From: Pseudomonadota bacterium | GTDB lineage: Bacteria > Pseudomonadota > Gammaproteobacteria > Burkholderiales > Burkholderiaceae | NCBI GenBank assembly: GCA_021783435.1 | Contig: JAJXUC010000001.1 | Coordinates: 32,597 to 96,596, forward strand | Direction: 5' to 3' | Length of the DNA stretch: 64,000 nucleotides | In this document: positions 23,392 through 33,600 of the stretch, piece by piece | How positions within the stretch are numbered: position 1 is the first letter of the stretch | Layout: each line of letters begins with the position of its first letter | Made by a program: the position numbers and the translations under genes | Notes under the pieces: generated by a model | What the model was told of the DNA's origin: nothing | Database searches by the model: none | What the model saw: only the letters and a program-made list of their open reading frames with translations

Positions 23392-25217
23392 CTGGCGTTC
23401 GATCGGCGGCGGTACAGGCGCAAGTGCTCGTCAGGTTCACCAGGGCGGTGCCCACTCCACACCAGCACACCCTGTTCGGCTCGTCGCAGGGTTTGCTGCT
23501 CAACCTGCGCGCTGATCGCCGTGGGGGATGTGTCCGAGACTGGACTATTGTGCATGGGCGGTGCAATGAGGACGTAGGCACAGCGACCACCGCGCGAACC
23601 GGGAACGAGGGGTGCGTGGCTGAAATAGCCCATCAACGCTTGCTGCGGCAAACTCAACCCGAGGGTTTGCACGCAAGATGCAGGCAAGTCCGGCTGGCGT
23701 TCGGCGCGTAACCGGCTTGCCAGTTGTTGGCCGAGCTGGCGGTAGGTGCTGGCGTAGTTCAGCACCGGCAGCCAAAGCAATCCCACCAAGACCCACACCA
23801 GAGTCACGCCACCGGCGGACAGCACCATGCCTTTCCAAAGCGGATGGCGGTGCCGCCCGGCACGCCACGCCACCACAGCAGCCCAGCCCGTCGTCGCGAG
23901 GAGGGCCAACAGGGCGGGAAACCAGGAAAAATGGGCGATGAAGCCTGGTGCAAGGCGGGCGATATTGGCCGCCGGCTTGGCGGGAAATCCAGTGAGCATG
24001 GCCAGCCACAAGACCCAGACCACCAGGGCGAGCAGGCTGAAAAACATGAGCGAGAACCAGTCCAGCGCGGCCATGCTGCCACGACGCATCACTGGAAGCG
24101 CAAGAGACGCCAGCATTGCCGCCGGGGGCAGAACCAGCACCAGCGTAGCCGCATTGCCGGGGGCCAGCAACGCCGCCAGCGTGGCCAGAACCAGCAGTGC
24201 AAGTGGTGCGAGCACATGCCATTCCCCGAGCGATTCGCGCCAACGCCACACCGCCCACGCAGCCAGCGGCCACGCCGGCCAGACGAACCATGCGAAGGTG
24301 CCGAGAAAATGTTGAAAAGCTGCCACGCCGGGCCAACGCGCCACGGCTTGTCCATGTAACAACGCCAGAACACCGAACGAGAAAATCGCACTGCAGGCCA
24401 GCGCAATGCTGGGGATGGACCACTGTCTGCAGCCACGTCCAGGTGCTCGCTGGGCAGTGACTGCTACGGGGTTGCGATGAATCGCCAGGTCGACTTGGCG
24501 TGATGCCAGCTTCAACATGAGCACGGTGATGGTCAGCGTCGTGAGCAGGGCAAGCCAGGGCGCCCCGCTTGCCGCTAGCGAGAGCAAGCCGAGGAGCAGT
24601 GCCACCGAAGCCCAAACCACCCGAGTGGGCAAGAGTGAAAGACCCAACACCACCGCGGTGAAGCCAGTGAGCTGCACCAGTTCGGGAATGGTTTCGTGTC
24701 CCCGGGCCAGAAGGCCCAGGCAGGCCACGAGGCTGAGTAAGGCACCGTCCGCCATGGCGCGGGCATAACCGCTTCTGGAAATGGACGCCGCAAAGGCTGG
24801 CTGGACCGGCTGAGCCGCTTCGCGCTGCGCGAAATGGTAGGCGGCGTACCAGGTTTGCACCAGGACGAGGCCGAGAAGGATCATGAAAGGCAGTCGGCTG
24901 GAGGCAATAATGCCGATCCACGATCCGAGGCCGCGAATACTGGCTGCCCCCAGCCAGTACGGGAGCCAACCGCCGCCGACTGGCTGGCCATACAGACTGG
25001 GCACCAACCAACTCGATTGGCCCTGGGCGATTTGCCACATCACGCCAAAGCTCAGGCCGTCACCTTTCCAGGGATCGCGCCCGATGAAACCCGGCAGCAC
25101 ATAGGCCACGCACAACAGCCACAGTGGCCAGCGCGGCAGTCTGGCGACGGCTTCGGCCGAGACCACGGGACGCGCCGGCGACTTCCCCTGGCCTGGAGTG
25201 GTGTTGGGGAAGCTCAT
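23388..25217 (-). CDS. ArnT-like GT-C glycosyltransferase, membrane protein
   Basis: This 609-residue protein is mostly hydrophobic, with around twelve membrane helices. The first periplasmic loop GRDPWKGDGLSFGVMWQIAQ and YWLGAASIRGLGSW match the acidic loop of GT-C transferases such as ArnT, which take polyprenyl-phosphate sugars as donors. A soluble C-terminal domain of about 110 residues follows the last helix. Neither donor nor acceptor can be named. It starts 40 bases beyond the rpmE2 terminator and overlaps the MATE gene. Confidence 0.75.
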   Translation of the reverse strand: MSFPNTTPGQGKSPARPVVSAEAVARLPRWPLWLLCVAYVLPGFIGRDPWKGDGLSFGVMWQIAQGQSSWLVPSLYGQPVGGGWLPYWLGAASIRGLGSWIGIIASSRLPFMILLGLVLVQTWYAAYHFAQREAAQPVQPAFAASISRSGYARAMADGALLSLVACLGLLARGHETIPELVQLTGFTAVVLGLSLLPTRVVWASVALLLGLLSLAASGAPWLALLTTLTITVLMLKLASRQVDLAIHRNPVAVTAQRAPGRGCRQWSIPSIALACSAIFSFGVLALLHGQAVARWPGVAAFQHFLGTFAWFVWPAWPLAAWAVWRWRESLGEWHVLAPLALLVLATLAALLAPGNAATLVLVLPPAAMLASLALPVMRRGSMAALDWFSLMFFSLLALVVWVLWLAMLTGFPAKPAANIARLAPGFIAHFSWFPALLALLATTGWAAVVAWRAGRHRHPLWKGMVLSAGGVTLVWVLVGLLWLPVLNYASTYRQLGQQLASRLRAERQPDLPASCVQTLGLSLPQQALMGYFSHAPLVPGSRGGRCAYVLIAPPMHNSPVSDTSPTAISAQVEQQTLRRAEQGVLVWSGHRPGEPDEHLRLYRRRSNAR

Positions 25218-25256
25218 GATCCTGGCCAGGAAAGGCGTTCTGGACGATGGTGGTCA

Positions 25257-25286
25257 ACAAAAACGGGCAGCCAGGCCGCCCGTTTC
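25257..25286 (-). terminator. Rho-independent terminator of rpmE2
   Basis: On the minus strand AAACGGGC pairs with GCCCGTTT around a 9-base loop, and the stem ends in a TTTTTG run. It lies about 50 bases after the rpmE2 stop and 40 bases before the start of the GT-C gene. Confidence 0.8.
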
Positions 25287-25336
25287 ATGGATGCGCAACG
25301 CGTCGCCACGCGACCCGTCAGCAGCGTGTCGACGAT

Positions 25337-25603
25337 TTACTTTTTCGCGACGGCTGCAGCGCGCGCGAATTTTTGGCGGAACTTGTCGACGCGGCCACCC
25401 AGGGCGTCCACGCTCTTTTGTGTGCCGGTGTAGAAGGGGTGCGATTCAGATGAGGTGTCGAGCTTGAACAGGGGTAACTCACGGCCGTCATCCATCTTCA
25501 CCGTTTCGCGAGTTTGCGCGGTGGAAGGGATGACGAACTTGCTGCCGTTCGATAGGTCGACAAAGCAAACGTCACGGTATGCGGGATGGATTCCAGGTTT
25601 CAT
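25337..25603 (-). CDS. rpmE2: 50S ribosomal protein bL31, type B
   Basis: This 88-residue ribosomal protein is the zinc-free type B form: it has the [20 protein letters not shown] start and the [20 protein letters not shown] segment but no CxxC pair. It lies between rho and the GT-C gene, a usual place in Burkholderiales. Type B paralogues are often zinc-repressed in other bacteria; no Zur box was recognised here. Confidence 0.96.
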   Translation of the reverse strand: MKPGIHPAYRDVCFVDLSNGSKFVIPSTAQTRETVKMDDGRELPLFKLDTSSESHPFYTGTQKSVDALGGRVDKFRQKFARAAAVAKK

Positions 25604-25698
25604 GGGAGGGTTCCGAAAATGAGGTCAGCCGCAGCGCAGACAGCCGGTGTGGATGCATGCCCGCTGTACTTAACCGAATGGATGATTATTTCATGAAT

Positions 25699-25719
25699 TC
25701 GGCTTCATGCCAAAGCCGA
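25699..25719 (-). terminator. Hairpin downstream of rho
   Basis: TCGGCTT and AAGCCGA form a perfect 7-bp stem with a 7-base loop, 46 bases after the rho stop codon. The following minus-strand bases are AT-rich (ATTCATGAAATAA) without a solid U-run, so a terminator is only possible. Confidence 0.4.
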
Positions 25720-25764
25720 TGCTTGCCGCAGACACGAGTCGGCTTGAAACCGGCGGGGAGAACT

Positions 25765-27027
25765 TCAGCCGCCCCGGCGCATCATGTCGAAGAATTCGGC
25801 GTTGTTCTTGGTCTGCTTCATCTTTTCGAGCAGGAATTCCATCGCCTCGATCTCGTCCATCGGATACAGCAGTTTGCGCAGGATCCAGGCCTTTTGCAGG
25901 ATGTCCGACTTCAGCAGCAGTTCTTCCCGGCGCGTCCCAGAACGGTTGAGCAGGATGGCGGGGTAGACCCGTTTCTCGGCCAGGCGGCGCTCGAGGTGGA
26001 TTTCCATATTGCCGGTGCCCTTGAACTCCTCGTAGATCACCTCGTCCATACGGCTGCCGGTGTCGGTCAGCGCGGTGCCGATGATGGTCAGCGAGCCGCC
26101 CTCCTCGATATTGCGCGCGGCGCCGAAGAAGCGTTTCGGCCGTTGCAACGCGTTGGCGTCGACGCCACCGGTGAGCACCTTGCCCGAGGCCGGGACCACG
26201 GTGTTGTAGGCCCGCGCCAATCGGGTGATGGAGTCGAGCAGGATGACCACATCCTTTTTCAGTTCCACCAGGCGCTTGGCTTTCTCGATCACCATCTCGG
26301 CCACCTGGACGTGGCGCAGCGCAGGCTCGTCGAAAGTGGAACTGATGACCTCGCCCTTGACCGAGCGCTGCATTTCGGTCACTTCTTCCGGGCGCTCGTC
26401 GATCAGCAGCACAATGAGCACGGCCTCGGGATGGTTGGCGGTGATGGCGTGGGCGATGGATTGCAGCATCACGGTCTTGCCGCTCTTGGGCGGCGCCACC
26501 AGCAGGCCGCGCTGGCCTTTGCCGATGGGGGCGATGATGTCGATGACGCGGCCGATGATGTTCTCCTCGGCCTTGATGTCGCGTTCGAGCTTGAGGTGTT
26601 CCGTCGGGAACAGCGGCGTCAAGTTCTCGAACATGATCTTGTTTTTGTTCTCCTCCGGGGTCACGCCGTTGACGCGGTCGACCTTCACCAGGGCGAAATA
26701 GCGCTCGCCGTCTTTGGGCACCCGCACCTCGCCCTCGATGGAGTCGCCGGTGTGCAGGTTGAAGCGGCGGATCTGGCTCGGCGAGATGTAGATGTCGTCA
26801 GGGGAGCCGAGATAGTTCGACTCCGGGGCGCGCAGGAAACCGAAGCCGTCCGGCAGAACCTCCATCACCCCGTCGCCGAAAATTTGTTCGCCCGTGCGTG
26901 CACGGCGCTTGAGGATGGCGAACATCAGCTCCTGCTTGCGCAGTCTGCTGGCGTTCTCGATCTCCAGGCCGGTTGCCATTTCGAGCAACTGGGAGACGTG
27001 CATCGCTTTGAGGTCGGACAGGTGCAT
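25765..27027 (-). CDS. rho: Transcription termination factor Rho
   Basis: Rho (420 residues) is the hexameric RNA-dependent ATPase that ends transcription. The N-terminal region is [18 protein letters not shown], followed by the cold-shock-like RNA-binding domain ([29 protein letters not shown]). Walker A is APPKSGKTV; Walker B and R-loop regions include [17 protein letters not shown] and [21 protein letters not shown] chose the ATG at 27027, which gives the standard length; upstream in-frame sequence is not Rho-like. Downstream of trxA, as in many proteobacteria, with a 250-base leader. Confidence 0.98.
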   Translation of the reverse strand: MHLSDLKAMHVSQLLEMATGLEIENASRLRKQELMFAILKRRARTGEQIFGDGVMEVLPDGFGFLRAPESNYLGSPDDIYISPSQIRRFNLHTGDSIEGEVRVPKDGERYFALVKVDRVNGVTPEENKNKIMFENLTPLFPTEHLKLERDIKAEENIIGRVIDIIAPIGKGQRGLLVAPPKSGKTVMLQSIAHAITANHPEAVLIVLLIDERPEEVTEMQRSVKGEVISSTFDEPALRHVQVAEMVIEKAKRLVELKKDVVILLDSITRLARAYNTVVPASGKVLTGGVDANALQRPKRFFGAARNIEEGGSLTIIGTALTDTGSRMDEVIYEEFKGTGNMEIHLERRLAEKRVYPAILLNRSGTRREELLLKSDILQKAWILRKLLYPMDEIEAMEFLLEKMKQTKNNAEFFDMMRRGG

Positions 27028-27143
27028 GGCAGGGGGCGAGGCAAGATGGGGTAAAAGGTCTGCGCCGGACCAGGCTGTGCGGCAGGGCCGTGACAACCGG
27101 ATTCCGATCATCGGTCCTGTGCAGGCGCTTGTGGCAACACTGG

Positions 27144-27196
27144 AAAAAATGGGAAGATGCTGCACGGAACACGGCGCATCTGGCGCTCTTAGCGCC
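27144..27196 (-). terminator. Tandem hairpins with U-run between trxA and rho (terminator or rho leader attenuator)
   Basis: Read on the minus strand, a first hairpin GGCGCT-AAG-AGCGCC (27196-27182) is followed immediately by AGATGC...GCATCT (27181-27155, 15-base loop) and then a run of six U at 27149-27144. The second hairpin plus U-run looks like an intrinsic terminator. It lies about 82 bases after trxA and 117 bases before the rho ATG. Confidence 0.55.
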
Positions 27197-27277
27197 GGAA
27201 CAACCCAACGGATGCGGGTCGCTCGGGTCTTGCAAAGACGCGGGGCAGAAGTTGTTGCCCCACATCATGGGATGCGA

Positions 27278-27604
27278 TTATATGTTCGCGTCCAGAAAGG
27301 TCGTCAGTTGCGACTTCGACAGGGCCCCGACCTTGGTCGCGGCCACTTCGCCATTCTTGAACAGCATCAAGGTTGGAATGCCGCGAATCCCATATTTCGC
27401 CGGGATGCTACGGTTCTCGTCCACATTCACTTTCATGATGTTGAGGCGGCCCTGATATTCACCGGCGATTTCATCAAGAATGGGCGCCACCATGCGGCAG
27501 GGGCCGCACCATTCAGCCCAGTAATCGATCAGCACGGGGGTCGTGGATTTGAGGACGTCGGTGTCGAATGACGCGTCGGTTGTTTGTTTGATGAGATCGC
27601 TCAT
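27278..27604 (-). CDS. trxA: Thioredoxin 1
   Basis: This 108-residue cytoplasmic protein-disulfide reductant carries the active site WCGPC (Cys33, Cys36), the conserved cis-proline in RGIPTLMLF and the usual length. A candidate promoter on the minus strand, TGCCAA (27723-27718), 17 bases, TAAATA (27700-27695), lies inside the coding part of the divergent addB-like gene. The two start codons touch with no gap between them. Confidence 0.97.
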   Translation of the reverse strand: MSDLIKQTTDASFDTDVLKSTTPVLIDYWAEWCGPCRMVAPILDEIAGEYQGRLNIMKVNVDENRSIPAKYGIRGIPTLMLFKNGEVAATKVGALSKSQLTTFLDANI

Positions 27605-30600
27605 ATGAATTCCAGATCAGAAGGCGCCGGCACGGACAGCGAGGCGCAGCCATTGCACAGGTGGATTGACGGGTCAAAGCCGGCCAACGGCCTCTATTTA
27701 ACCCCGAATTCACATTTTTGGCAGGGCGCGGTCAGCCAAATTCGGGTCTGGTTGCGACAGATCAGCATTTCATCGACTGATTTGACCGTGATACTGCCTC
27801 AGGCAATGCACCAAGGACTGTACCGCTCGGCCTGGCTCAGCCCTGCTCCCGCGGCATGCGTCTTGCCCCAGTTGTTGACCTTGAGCCAGATATTGATGCT
27901 CCAGCGCTTGCAGCAGGTAGGTCCGTCCGCGAGCGGACCAGACAGCCTCGACCTGCAAGCTCTTGCGCTGGCTCAGCGCTGGCAGGCCGAGGGTGATTTG
28001 CCCATGGCCTACCGGGCAGCGGCGCAGATCGGTAGCCGCCTGGCCCTGGCGCGCGACGTCTTGCAATTGCGCGAACAATGCGCGCCCCTCGCGCAGACAG
28101 CGTCCGCCATGGCAGGTGCATCGACAGCAACACGCATGGCAGGCCATGATGGCGCGCTCGCCGAGACGATATCCAGCCCGGATGATGGCGGGTGGATGCT
28201 GCGCATGGCCTTGCAGGAGATGTCGGCTGCCACCTGGTGGAACGATGTTGCGCAACTCGACGCCTGGTGCATGACCCAGCGCGGTGCCCTGGCGCTGGTG
28301 CTGGTGGAGGAGCCCGAACCGCGCCTGCGTCGGCTGATGCAGATGGCGCAGGTGCGCGGATTGCCGCTACTGTGTCTGCAGGCCGGTTTCGGCCGGGGAT
28401 TTGGTCCGGCGCTGGCGCGCGCCAGTGGTTGCATGGCCATGCACCACGCGAACATGTTGCGTGCTGCAGGTTCGAACGATGCGCCGTGGCAGGGCGCTGG
28501 GCACGATCGGCAGAGCACCGCTGCGCACAACGTCGCAAGCACTGTCTTGCCGCGGCGCATGGCGCGCCTGCTGGCGCAGCGCTTGCTGTGGGGGCGGGGC
28601 GGCGACCTTGAAAACCAGGCGCAGGCCATCGTCGGGTTGGTCCTGCGTCAACGGGCAGCGCGACCGCAGTCGCGCATCGCCTTGATCGCACTCGACCGGC
28701 GCCTCGCGCGCCGCGTCAACGCCTTGCTCGCCCGCCTGGGTTTGCCGGTGCGCGACGAAGCCGGCTGGCTGCTCTCCACCACGCGCGCAGCCGCCAGCCT
28801 GCAAGCCGTCTTCGAAGTGCTCGATGCGCAGGCCGGCAGCGATGCCTTGCTCGACTTGCTCAAACAGCCCTGCGTCGCCGCTGCCGCAGGCCTGGATGCG
28901 CAACAACTGGAGACGATGGAGGTGGATGTGCGCGCCGCGCGCCTGCTCGACGGACACGCCTGGCGCGTCTGGGCCGCAGCGCAGCAAAGCCCGGTGGCGG
29001 GACGGCACCGCCATGTGCTCGACTGGCTCGCGGAATGCCTGCGTGGCATGCGCAAACCGGGCAAGCAGCCGGTCGCAGATTGGGCCGATGCCTTGTTGCA
29101 AACCTTGCACGGCCTGGGCTTGGCGCAGGCCTGGAGCCAGGACCCTGCGGGAGTCCAGATCCTGGCTCTGCTGCAAGCGCAAGCGCAGGATCGCGGCGCG
29201 GCCCATACCGTCCATCTGCAGCGCAGCGACTATCTCGCCTGGCTGCGCCTGACGCTGGAAGCCGCCGTGTTTCGTCCAGAGCCCGATGCGGCCGAGGACG
29301 GGCCGGCCGTCCATGTGCTGGCCTTGCGCGACGCCTTGCTGCGCCCCTGGGATCTGTGCATCCTGGCCGGCGCGGACGCTGGCAATCTGCCTGCGTGGCC
29401 CGAGGCGCCGGGTGGTCTCGGCGACCAGGCCTGCAGCCGGTTGGGCCTGCCGACACACGAGGAGCGACGCACCCAGGCCGTTCAACTGGTTGTCAAACTC
29501 GTGCTCGGTTGCCGCCGCCTGGTCGTGTTCGAAGCAGCGCCACGTCCCGACCATCCCGGCCCCAGTCCCTTGCTGCAGTTGTGGCGCTGGGCCATGGGCG
29601 GTTTCGGCCAGGGGCAAGCCCTGTCGGCCGAACCCGGCCTTTGCACGGCCGATTTGCAAACGCTGGGGATCGAGCCGCCGCACGTTCCCGCCGAGTCGAC
29701 CGCTCCCCAGGCTCGGCCGGAGGCTCCAGCCGACATTCCTTCCCGTTGGTCGCCCAGTGCCTATGCAGATTTGCGCGCCTGCCCGTATCGGTTTTTTGCC
29801 CGCAGGGTGTTGCGCCTGGCCGAGGATGACGATCTGTTGCCCGACTTCTCCAAGCGCGACTTCGGCAACACCTTGCATCGCATCCTGGAGCAATTTCACC
29901 AGCAGCAGCCGGAGCCGGGTGGGCCGGCCGATCGCGACTTGCTCGACCGCATCGCGGCCGAGGCCTGGAGCAGCGCCGGCGCGCTGGCCGAGCCGTTTGC
30001 CGCGGCCTGGCCCGCTGTGCGCGACAACTATCTCGATTGGCTGCAAGCCTGGCGAGCACAGGGCTGGGAGACGCAGAGCGAAGAGCAGAGCCTGCGACGC
30101 CTGATCGATCGCGACGCCGATCCGGCTGACGAGGCCGCCGCCGACGGCGACACGCTGCGGCTCGAAGGCCGTATCGACCGGATCGACCGGCGTGGCGCCG
30201 AGCGTTACGCCCTGGACTACAAGACCGGCGACCCGCAGGCGCTGAGGTCGCGCATGAAGCGTTACGCCGAAGACACCCAATTGCTGTGTTATGCGCTGTT
30301 GCTGGGCGCCGACGCGCCTGATGCAGACGCCAGGCCGTCTGCGCACGCCGACCCTGCGCCTGTCGCTGCCGGCTATCTGGTGGTCTCGGAACGGCGCGAT
30401 CCCGAGCACACCGATACCGCAACCGAACTGTCCTGGGCGCCCGACGACTTGCGCGAGCAATCGACGCAACTGCTGGCGCAGATGCGTCGCGACTGGCGCG
30501 CCCTGCGCGCAGGCCAGGCCATGCCCGCACTCGGCGAGCCCCCCTTATGCGATCACTGTGAAGTACGCGGACTGTGTCGGCGCGACCATCGACCGTCGCC

Positions 30601-30649
30601 ACGATCCGCGAGCGTGCAGTCCGGCCACACTCGGGCCGAATCGGCATGA
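27605..30649 (+). CDS. addB: AddB-type PD-(D/E)XK nuclease subunit of a double-strand-break repair enzyme
   Basis: This protein of about 1014 residues ends in a RecB-like nuclease domain: [19 protein letters not shown], then [20 protein letters not shown] with the catalytic Asp and DYK. A lone Cys in RACPYRFF and [10 protein letters not shown] near the C-terminus form the CxxCx5C pattern of the AddB iron-sulfur staple. The N-terminal part resembles inactive UvrD helicase domains; no Walker A is visible. I used the ATG at 27605, which touches the trxA start; [17 protein letters not shown] is already family-like, so the true start cannot be much further in. The stop overlaps the addA ATG. Its 5' region is poorer in GC than the rest. 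Confidence 0.85.
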   Translation: MNSRSEGAGTDSEAQPLHRWIDGSKPANGLYLTPNSHFWQGAVSQIRVWLRQISISSTDLTVILPQAMHQGLYRSAWLSPAPAACVLPQLLTLSQILMLQRLQQVGPSASGPDSLDLQALALAQRWQAEGDLPMAYRAAAQIGSRLALARDVLQLREQCAPLAQTASAMAGASTATRMAGHDGALAETISSPDDGGWMLRMALQEMSAATWWNDVAQLDAWCMTQRGALALVLVEEPEPRLRRLMQMAQVRGLPLLCLQAGFGRGFGPALARASGCMAMHHANMLRAAGSNDAPWQGAGHDRQSTAAHNVASTVLPRRMARLLAQRLLWGRGGDLENQAQAIVGLVLRQRAARPQSRIALIALDRRLARRVNALLARLGLPVRDEAGWLLSTTRAAASLQAVFEVLDAQAGSDALLDLLKQPCVAAAAGLDAQQLETMEVDVRAARLLDGHAWRVWAAAQQSPVAGRHRHVLDWLAECLRGMRKPGKQPVADWADALLQTLHGLGLAQAWSQDPAGVQILALLQAQAQDRGAAHTVHLQRSDYLAWLRLTLEAAVFRPEPDAAEDGPAVHVLALRDALLRPWDLCILAGADAGNLPAWPEAPGGLGDQACSRLGLPTHEERRTQAVQLVVKLVLGCRRLVVFEAAPRPDHPGPSPLLQLWRWAMGGFGQGQALSAEPGLCTADLQTLGIEPPHVPAESTAPQARPEAPADIPSRWSPSAYADLRACPYRFFARRVLRLAEDDDLLPDFSKRDFGNTLHRILEQFHQQQPEPGGPADRDLLDRIAAEAWSSAGALAEPFAAAWPAVRDNYLDWLQAWRAQGWETQSEEQSLRRLIDRDADPADEAAADGDTLRLEGRIDRIDRRGAERYALDYKTGDPQALRSRMKRYAEDTQLLCYALLLGADAPDADARPSAHADPAPVAAGYLVVSERRDPEHTDTATELSWAPDDLREQSTQLLAQMRRDWRALRAGQAMPALGEPPLCDHCEVRGLCRRDHRPSPRSASVQSGHTRAESA

Positions 30650-33600
30650 GCGCCCCCGCCTACGCCGCACAGCTCCCAGGCCAGGACCAGGCCGCGCCGG
30701 TCACGCCTGAAACCTATGTCAGCTTGGCGTGCGACCCTGCCGCCTGCGTCGTGGTCCGCGCTTGCGCCGGTGCCGGCAAGACTTGGCTGCTGGTCGCGCG
30801 GTTGGCCCGCTGCCTGCTGGATGGCTGCGCCCCACAAGACGTGCTGGCCATCACCTTCACCCGCAAGGCGGCGGCTGAAATGCAGCAGCGACTGCTGGAG
30901 TTGCTGCAAGGATGGAGCCAGCTCGACGATGAGGCGCTGGCCGCCGAGTTGGCGCATCGCGGCCTGCCGCATGCCGACGCCGTCATGCTGCAGCGGGCAC
31001 GAGCGCTCTATCCCACGGTGCTCGCTGGCGGCACGCAGGCAACGGTTTCGACGTTTCACGGCTGGTTTGCGCAGTTGTTGCGCGCCGCGCCTTTGCGCTT
31101 CGGCATTCCCCTGCATTTCGAGTTGATCGAGAACGACAAGCCGTGGGTGCAGCAAGCCTGGCGCATGCTGTTCGACAAGCTGCAAGCCGAGCCGGAGCTG
31201 CGTGCCGACTACCGCGCCCTGGTGGCCCGAACCGGACGCAGCACGGCGGCTCAACTCATGGAACTGGTGGTGCAGCGACGCGGCGAATTCATGCTCGCCG
31301 CCCAGGCCGGCACCCTGGCCCGAGGGCTGGACGCGGCCGAGCCCGAAAGCTGGCCGGCCTGGCGCACACGCAACATGATCGAATTGCGGCTGTGGGCGCA
31401 AGCCTGGGGTGCTTGCGGTGGCGCGCATGCGCGCGAGGCACTGCTCCATTTGCAGGCTGCGCTCGACGCCAGTGACCCGCAAGCGGTCGGAGCTTTGTTG
31501 CGCAAAGTCATGCTCACGGCTCAGGGGGAACCGCGCTCGGCACGCAATCTGGCGACCAAGGCGGTGCAGCTCGAAATGCTCAGGCTTGGCTTGCAAGACG
31601 ACCCCGTGGGCCGCTGGGACACGCTGGCGAGCGACTACCTGAGCGTGGTACAGGCGCACAACGCGCTCGACATCGAGACCATCCACGCCTGGGCCTTGCG
31701 CCTGGGGGCACAATTGCTGGGCTGCTACGAACAGTTGAAGGCCGAGGGCGGCCTGCTCGACTTCAGCGACCTGGAGTTGCACGCCCGCACACTGCTGGCC
31801 GATGCCGATGTCTCGGCCTGGGTGCAGACCCGGCTCGATCGCCGCTACCGCCAGGTGCTGATCGACGAGTTCCAGGACACCAACCCGGTGCAGTGGCAGG
31901 CCCTGCAGGCATGGCTCTCGGCCTATGCCGGCGACGCGCAGCGCCCCTCGGTGTTCATCGTCGGCGACGACAAACAGTCGATCTACCGCTTCCGCCGCGC
32001 CGACCCGCAGGTGTTCGAGGCCGCGGCCAGCTTTCTGCGTCAGGGCTTCGGTGCCATGCTGCTGTCGGCGCAGCACACCCGCAGGCTGTCGCTCGCCGTG
32101 ACGGATTGGGTCAATGCCGTGTTCGCCCAGGCCCCCGCCATGGCGTTCATCGCGCACACGACCGAGAGCCGGGTGCGGGGCCTGACCGCTTTGCTGCCCG
32201 CGCTCGCCACCGACGCCGACGTCGCGACGATGGCCACCACGGCGGCGCGGATCGTGGAAACCACCCTGCGCGTGCGCGACACCCTGACCGAGCCCGACGT
32301 GGATGCCGAGATCGGCAAGGTCGAACACGACGCCCAGCGTGTGGCCGCACTGCTGCGCGAGCTGATGCAGCGTCCATGCGTGGAAGACGCAGATGGCTGC
32401 CTGCGACCGGCCAGGCCAGGCGATGTGTTGCTGCTGCTGCGCAAGCGCAAGGACCGCATGGACCTGTACCTGCGCGCCTTGCTCGCAGCCGGCATTCCGG
32501 CCGCCGCGGGCGATAGCGAGGCCAGTCTGCTCGACACCATCGAAGCCCGGGATTTGCTGGCTTTGCTCGGCGTGCTGGTGTCGCCCGGCGCCAACCTGGA
32601 TCTGGCGCAAGTGCTCAAGTCGCCCATCGGCGGACTGGCGGATGACGACTTGCTCACGCTGGCCCGCTGCGCCCGCGAAACCCGCCAAAGCTGGTGGCAG
32701 GCGGCGCAAACCCTGGCGGCACGCGATGCGACCCACCCTGCGCTGCGCCGCTTCATGACCCTGGCCGAGGGTTGGGTGGCGTTGCTGGACAAGCTGCCTC
32801 CGCATGACCTGCTCGACCGCATCGTCGCCGAGGGTCAATTGCACCAACGCTATGCCCAGTCCGTGCCGGAAACCATGCGGGCACAGAGCCTGGCACAGAT
32901 CGATGCCTTCGTGCATCTCGCGCTGGACATGGGCGGCGGCCGCTTTCTCACCCCCTACGCCTTCGTGCGTCAGCTCAAACGCGGCCTGGCCCGGGCGCCT
33001 TTGCCCGAACTGCACGCCGGGGAGAGCTTGCAGGCCCATGCCGAGCAGCCGCAGCTTCGCGAGGGCGTGGTCCGCTTGTCCACCATTCACGGCGCGAAAG
33101 GCTTGGAGGCGAATATCGTCATCCTGGCCGATGCCGATTCGCGACCTGCTGCCAGCGGCCCGTCGGTGCTGCTGGATTGGCCGGCCGGGCAGACCCACCC
33201 CTTGCATTTTTCCTTGCAGCTTGCGTCCAGGCGTCTGCATCCGGCCCAGCAGCAGTTGGCGCAGGCCGAGTCGGAAGCCGCCGAGCGCGAAGACTGGAAC
33301 CTGCTGTACGTGGCCATGACCCGTGCCCGCCAGCAACTCTGGGTCACCAGCCTGCCGATGCGCGGCCAGGCCCCGTGGAGCCAGCGCCTGGCCGCGCCGG
33401 CGAGTATGGCTTCTGCCAGCTTGGCCGATGCGTTGTCATCCCTGCAGCAGGGCGCAGTGGCGGACTCCATCGAGACGCGAGCCCCGGCCGCATTGCCGGC
33501 GACACCCATCGAGATCCCCTGGTTGTGGCGTACGCAGACCAAGCCGGCGCAAAGCCCGGTCCAGGGGCCCCAGGCCGACACGCGCGCCACGCGCATCGGC

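Noticed and set aside
28367..30469. Open reading frame of 700 codons antisense to addB
   Set aside because: Same reason; the AddB nuclease motifs lie on the other strand.
30553..33336. Open reading frame of 927 codons antisense to addA
   Set aside because: High GC content produces long antisense frames. It lacks recognisable motifs, and the plus-strand frame has all helicase motifs.
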